In this document: one piece after another, positions 61,096-64,000 of the stretch | How the letters are laid out: each line of letters starts with the position of its first letter | Numbering within the stretch: the stretch's first letter is position 1 | Source: Chaenocephalus aceratus | Lineage: Eukaryota > Chordata > Actinopteri > Perciformes > Channichthyidae | Length of the DNA: 64,000 nt | Assembly (NCBI GenBank): GCA_023974075.1 | Contig: CM043798.1 | Location: 25,236,925-25,300,924, forward strand | Reading direction: 5' to 3' | Notes under the pieces: model-generated | Database searches by the model: none | Seen by the model: the letters and a program-made list of their open reading frames with translations, nothing else | What the model was told of the DNA's origin: nothing | Translations under genes and position numbers: made by a program

Positions 61096-64000
61096 ATAGT
61101 GGATTAACGAATCCAGTGGCGGAAAGTAAACTGTAATGCAATGTTGACAATTAAATGGTTCACAGTTCATTAGTTAGAGCAAAACACTTTGCAGCTGGTT
61201 AAATCTAAAAACTGAGAGATGTGAAGCTTCATACTTTTATAAATGTGGGTTTTTGGTAGTTTGCTACGCGAGCATTTTATTAAATAACTAAATCAATAGA
61301 TGAATCTTTAATGAAAGTAATTATTAGCTTGAGGTCTAATTTAATGAAGAAAACATAATTTCCCAGTCATCAATATTGTTAAATATTGTATACACAATCA
61401 GGTCTGGTAAAAAAAATCACAACAAATAATCATATTTTCAACATCTGTTGCTAAATGTTTCCCCTCTTCCATGTTGCTTCAGGTCTGAACAAAAAGAGGA
61501 GTGTAGTGTGCTGAAAGCTTCACTATCATGCAAACAGCTCACATTCTCCGCCTCAAAACATTGGACTCGATCCAAGTAGGCCAATCAGCCGAGTCTTATC
61601 TGGAACGAGTTTCCTACTGATACCAGTCGCTCCCAGATTTCTCGCAAAATAGAAAACAGTTTTCTTATTGTGAGAGAAGCTCTGAAAACATCATGAACGA
61701 CCATTAATCACGAGTCCAAAATGTGTGTACAGATTTGCAACAATGGATGTTCACTAACAGCCAATTGTGCTTCAAGGTTGGGGATTTTTTAAAGATAATT
61801 TTTCAGGCCAGTTATTTGACAAGTACAACTGGCCCGTAAGTAAGCAAATACAAGCAAGCGAGAAAAGTAGGGCTAGTTAAATATTATTCACTATGTATCG
61901 ATTGTGTATCAACTTAAAATCAACAAGGTATTTATAGTTCTAAAATTAAAATGTGTTGCTCAAGTTTTTACTTCTAGAAAAGGGTTCGTACATACCATTA
62001 GAAGTCTTTTGTTCATATCATGATAGTGTTTACAGTTGTATCTCCAAGCTCTTCTTGGCAGATGAATTGGATAGATGAATGGTTGGAGGTCAACGCTAGT
62101 TAGAACAGCCAACTCATTCACCAAGAAGACGCACTACGAGTGCACATTGTTTCGTCAGTTCACCGAGCAGCCCTTGCACCATAGTACTGCAGCTCTTTAA
62201 GACAGCCAAGTCATTGCTGCTGTAGCTATTTTGGGCTACATCCAGGTCTGCATTTAAAAATACTTGCTTAACAAACTTTAATGGGTAAATTCATTGTGTT
62301 TTTGATTAAGTCAATGATACTCAATTCAGTTAAATAGTTCAGCATATACAAAACAATCAGCATTGAGAAGCAATCGTCAGGTATATGTCACAATTTGTAT
62401 TCTTTGATCATATGTCTAGTTATAGTCATCTGCAGCTCTGTTACACAAATACTGCACACCTCCAGACGGATTACTGTAAGCCAGTGGGTCCCACAGTGAG
62501 TGGTCATACCAAATGTTTACTGTGAACAAGGTCGATTCATCTCATTCAATTAGGAATACTGATGATACAGAGTTAAGGAAGTAAAAGTACAAGAAATAGT
62601 TTACTCGTTATGAGGAAGTCTGACTTGATTTCAAGTTTACTGAAAATATATCAGTGTCTTCAAAATTATTTGAACATTTACTTTTCATAAACAAGCAGTT
62701 CATGTTGTTTTTAATATTATTTCTCTAAGATTCAAAATGTCTCCTTCTGTTATCTCTTAAGTTTTGAATCATCTACTGTAACCACACATGAACATGGTTG
62801 CAAATTAATCTTGAAAATAATAGAAATAATTAGCACTTGGGTAAAGAAAATAATAGGAAAAATACCTTGAATTTGATGCATGAGATGATATGAGATATGC
62901 AGTATACCAGCCAATGTTGATGGTATACAAATATTTATCCCACACTGAAACAAAGATGATAGTTATGGATGACCAGCTTTAGTACAAACACAGTAAATGC
63001 ATATAAAAGCAATAGTGCTTTCAGATTAACAATTCCGTATAAACAACCACTATGCCAGTAGAAAAAAAGGTAAGAAACAGTAGTTCAAATGAAAAATATA
63101 AAAGATCATCACAAAATGACATCCCAGACTCTCTATGTGATGGATTCAATTGTTTTGAAAAAACACAGCCTGACAACACACACTTCTACATCTCGACATC
63201 CTCACAATCCCCATCCAACAGGTAGTTTTAAATAGCAAATTAGCAATTATAAATGCCAAAAAAGACATAAATGTTACCAGATCATCCACAGGCTCTGCAC
63301 TCAAAACAGATCCTCAGGAAAGCAAAACAAATCCCAATCTAACCCAGTGCACCGACAACCCACGTAATCCTTCATTCCTATTGGTCAAGCGGAGACAAGG
63401 ACCCGCCTCCAGGCGTTCCAGAATGGCCGCTACGACTGTCAATCACGGCACTACTTCATTTTAATCAGCCCTTTTCAATCTAGGTTGAGGCAGAAGATAA
63501 ACAAGTTGGAGGCCTACATGCCCGTGGCCTAGATAGCTTTATTAAAATAGATATTTAACGTAAAATCTACAAATTACTATCAAATAATTCGAACACAACA
63601 CAATACCATACGTCAATCCGTGACATTCATACATAACATGAAACTGCCGAAGTCCGTAGATACAATTATAAAACTATGTTTTGGTGGAAAACCAAACAAA
63701 CGAACATCATATAGATATTGATACTTAGTTTATTTCACCAGTGGAGACATAAGATTGAATCAACAATTTCTAAATTACATCTCATGGACATTTCTGGCTG
63801 TGTCGAGCCTCTTTTTTCAGCACCAATGGCTGTGTCATGTGTTGGGGGGGGGGCGTGTTCCTCACAGAGAGCTCGTGCTGTCCTTAAAAGACCTCTCTGT
63901 TTGGCATTGCACAGAGGTATTCTACCCAAAACACAGTTCAATTGTGTTTTTGACCGACTAAAATCTCATTGCCAAAAAAAACCGAATTGAATTAAGAGGA

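Larger units (their letters stand above)
56117..64000. other. crebrf upstream region
   Basis: No further coding exon recognised. Listed separately: LINE tail, hAT element and SINE. A short CG-richer stretch at 58430-58560 with CCGGAAG and CCGCCCCC motifs could be a promoter, and so could 63380-63450. Neither is supported well enough to call. The last kilobase is AT-rich. Confidence 0.5.

Overview
The window looks like nuclear DNA of a teleost fish, probably a percomorph. The genes are split by short GT-AG introns. Long (CA/GT)n arrays are very dense. The interspersed repeats are typical of fish: L2/CR1-like LINE tails, hAT elements, MITEs with a TTAA target duplication, and a tRNA-derived SINE. 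Gene names rest on conserved protein sequence recognised by eye; no database search was run.

Layout. 1-12.9 kb: no gene recognised; microsatellites, a telomere-like teleost repeat and a truncated LINE. 12.96-14.53 kb (-): an unrecognised three-exon coiled-coil gene. 15.47-19.34 kb (-): htatsf1 (Tat-SF1 splicing factor), head to head with bod1 (20.57-21.94 kb, +). 22-26.3 kb: intergenic, with one MITE. 26.35-30.88 kb (+): stc2. 32.33-36.46 kb (-): bnip1 (Sec20), convergent with stc2. 36.5-46.46 kb: no ORF and almost no long microsatellites; mostly read as a long crebrf 3' UTR. 46.46-56.12 kb (-): crebrf. 56.1-64 kb: upstream of crebrf, with LINE, hAT and SINE copies.

The order crebrf-bnip1-(nkx2-5 missing)-stc2-bod1 matches the human 5q35 block. 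htatsf1, X-linked in human, sits next to bod1 here. The genes do not form one pathway: htatsf1 acts in splicing, bod1 at the kinetochore, stc2 is a secreted glycoprotein, bnip1 is an ER SNARE and crebrf is a bZIP-type stress and metabolic regulator.

Exon phases close exactly for all six genes only if six single-base run-length differences are allowed: two in the coiled-coil gene, two in htatsf1, one in stc2 and one in crebrf. The simplest reading is uncorrected homopolymer errors in a long-read assembly, not four decaying genes. The other recurring theme is simple repeats placed against splice sites: (CA)n just inside two 5' splice sites, and (TCC)n or C15 as the polypyrimidine tract of three 3' splice sites. 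I found no convincing new biological system. The best novel leads are those repeat-built splice sites, a 32-bp unit shared by two intronic CA arrays, a twin-priming-like LINE inversion, and a nested pair of transposons.
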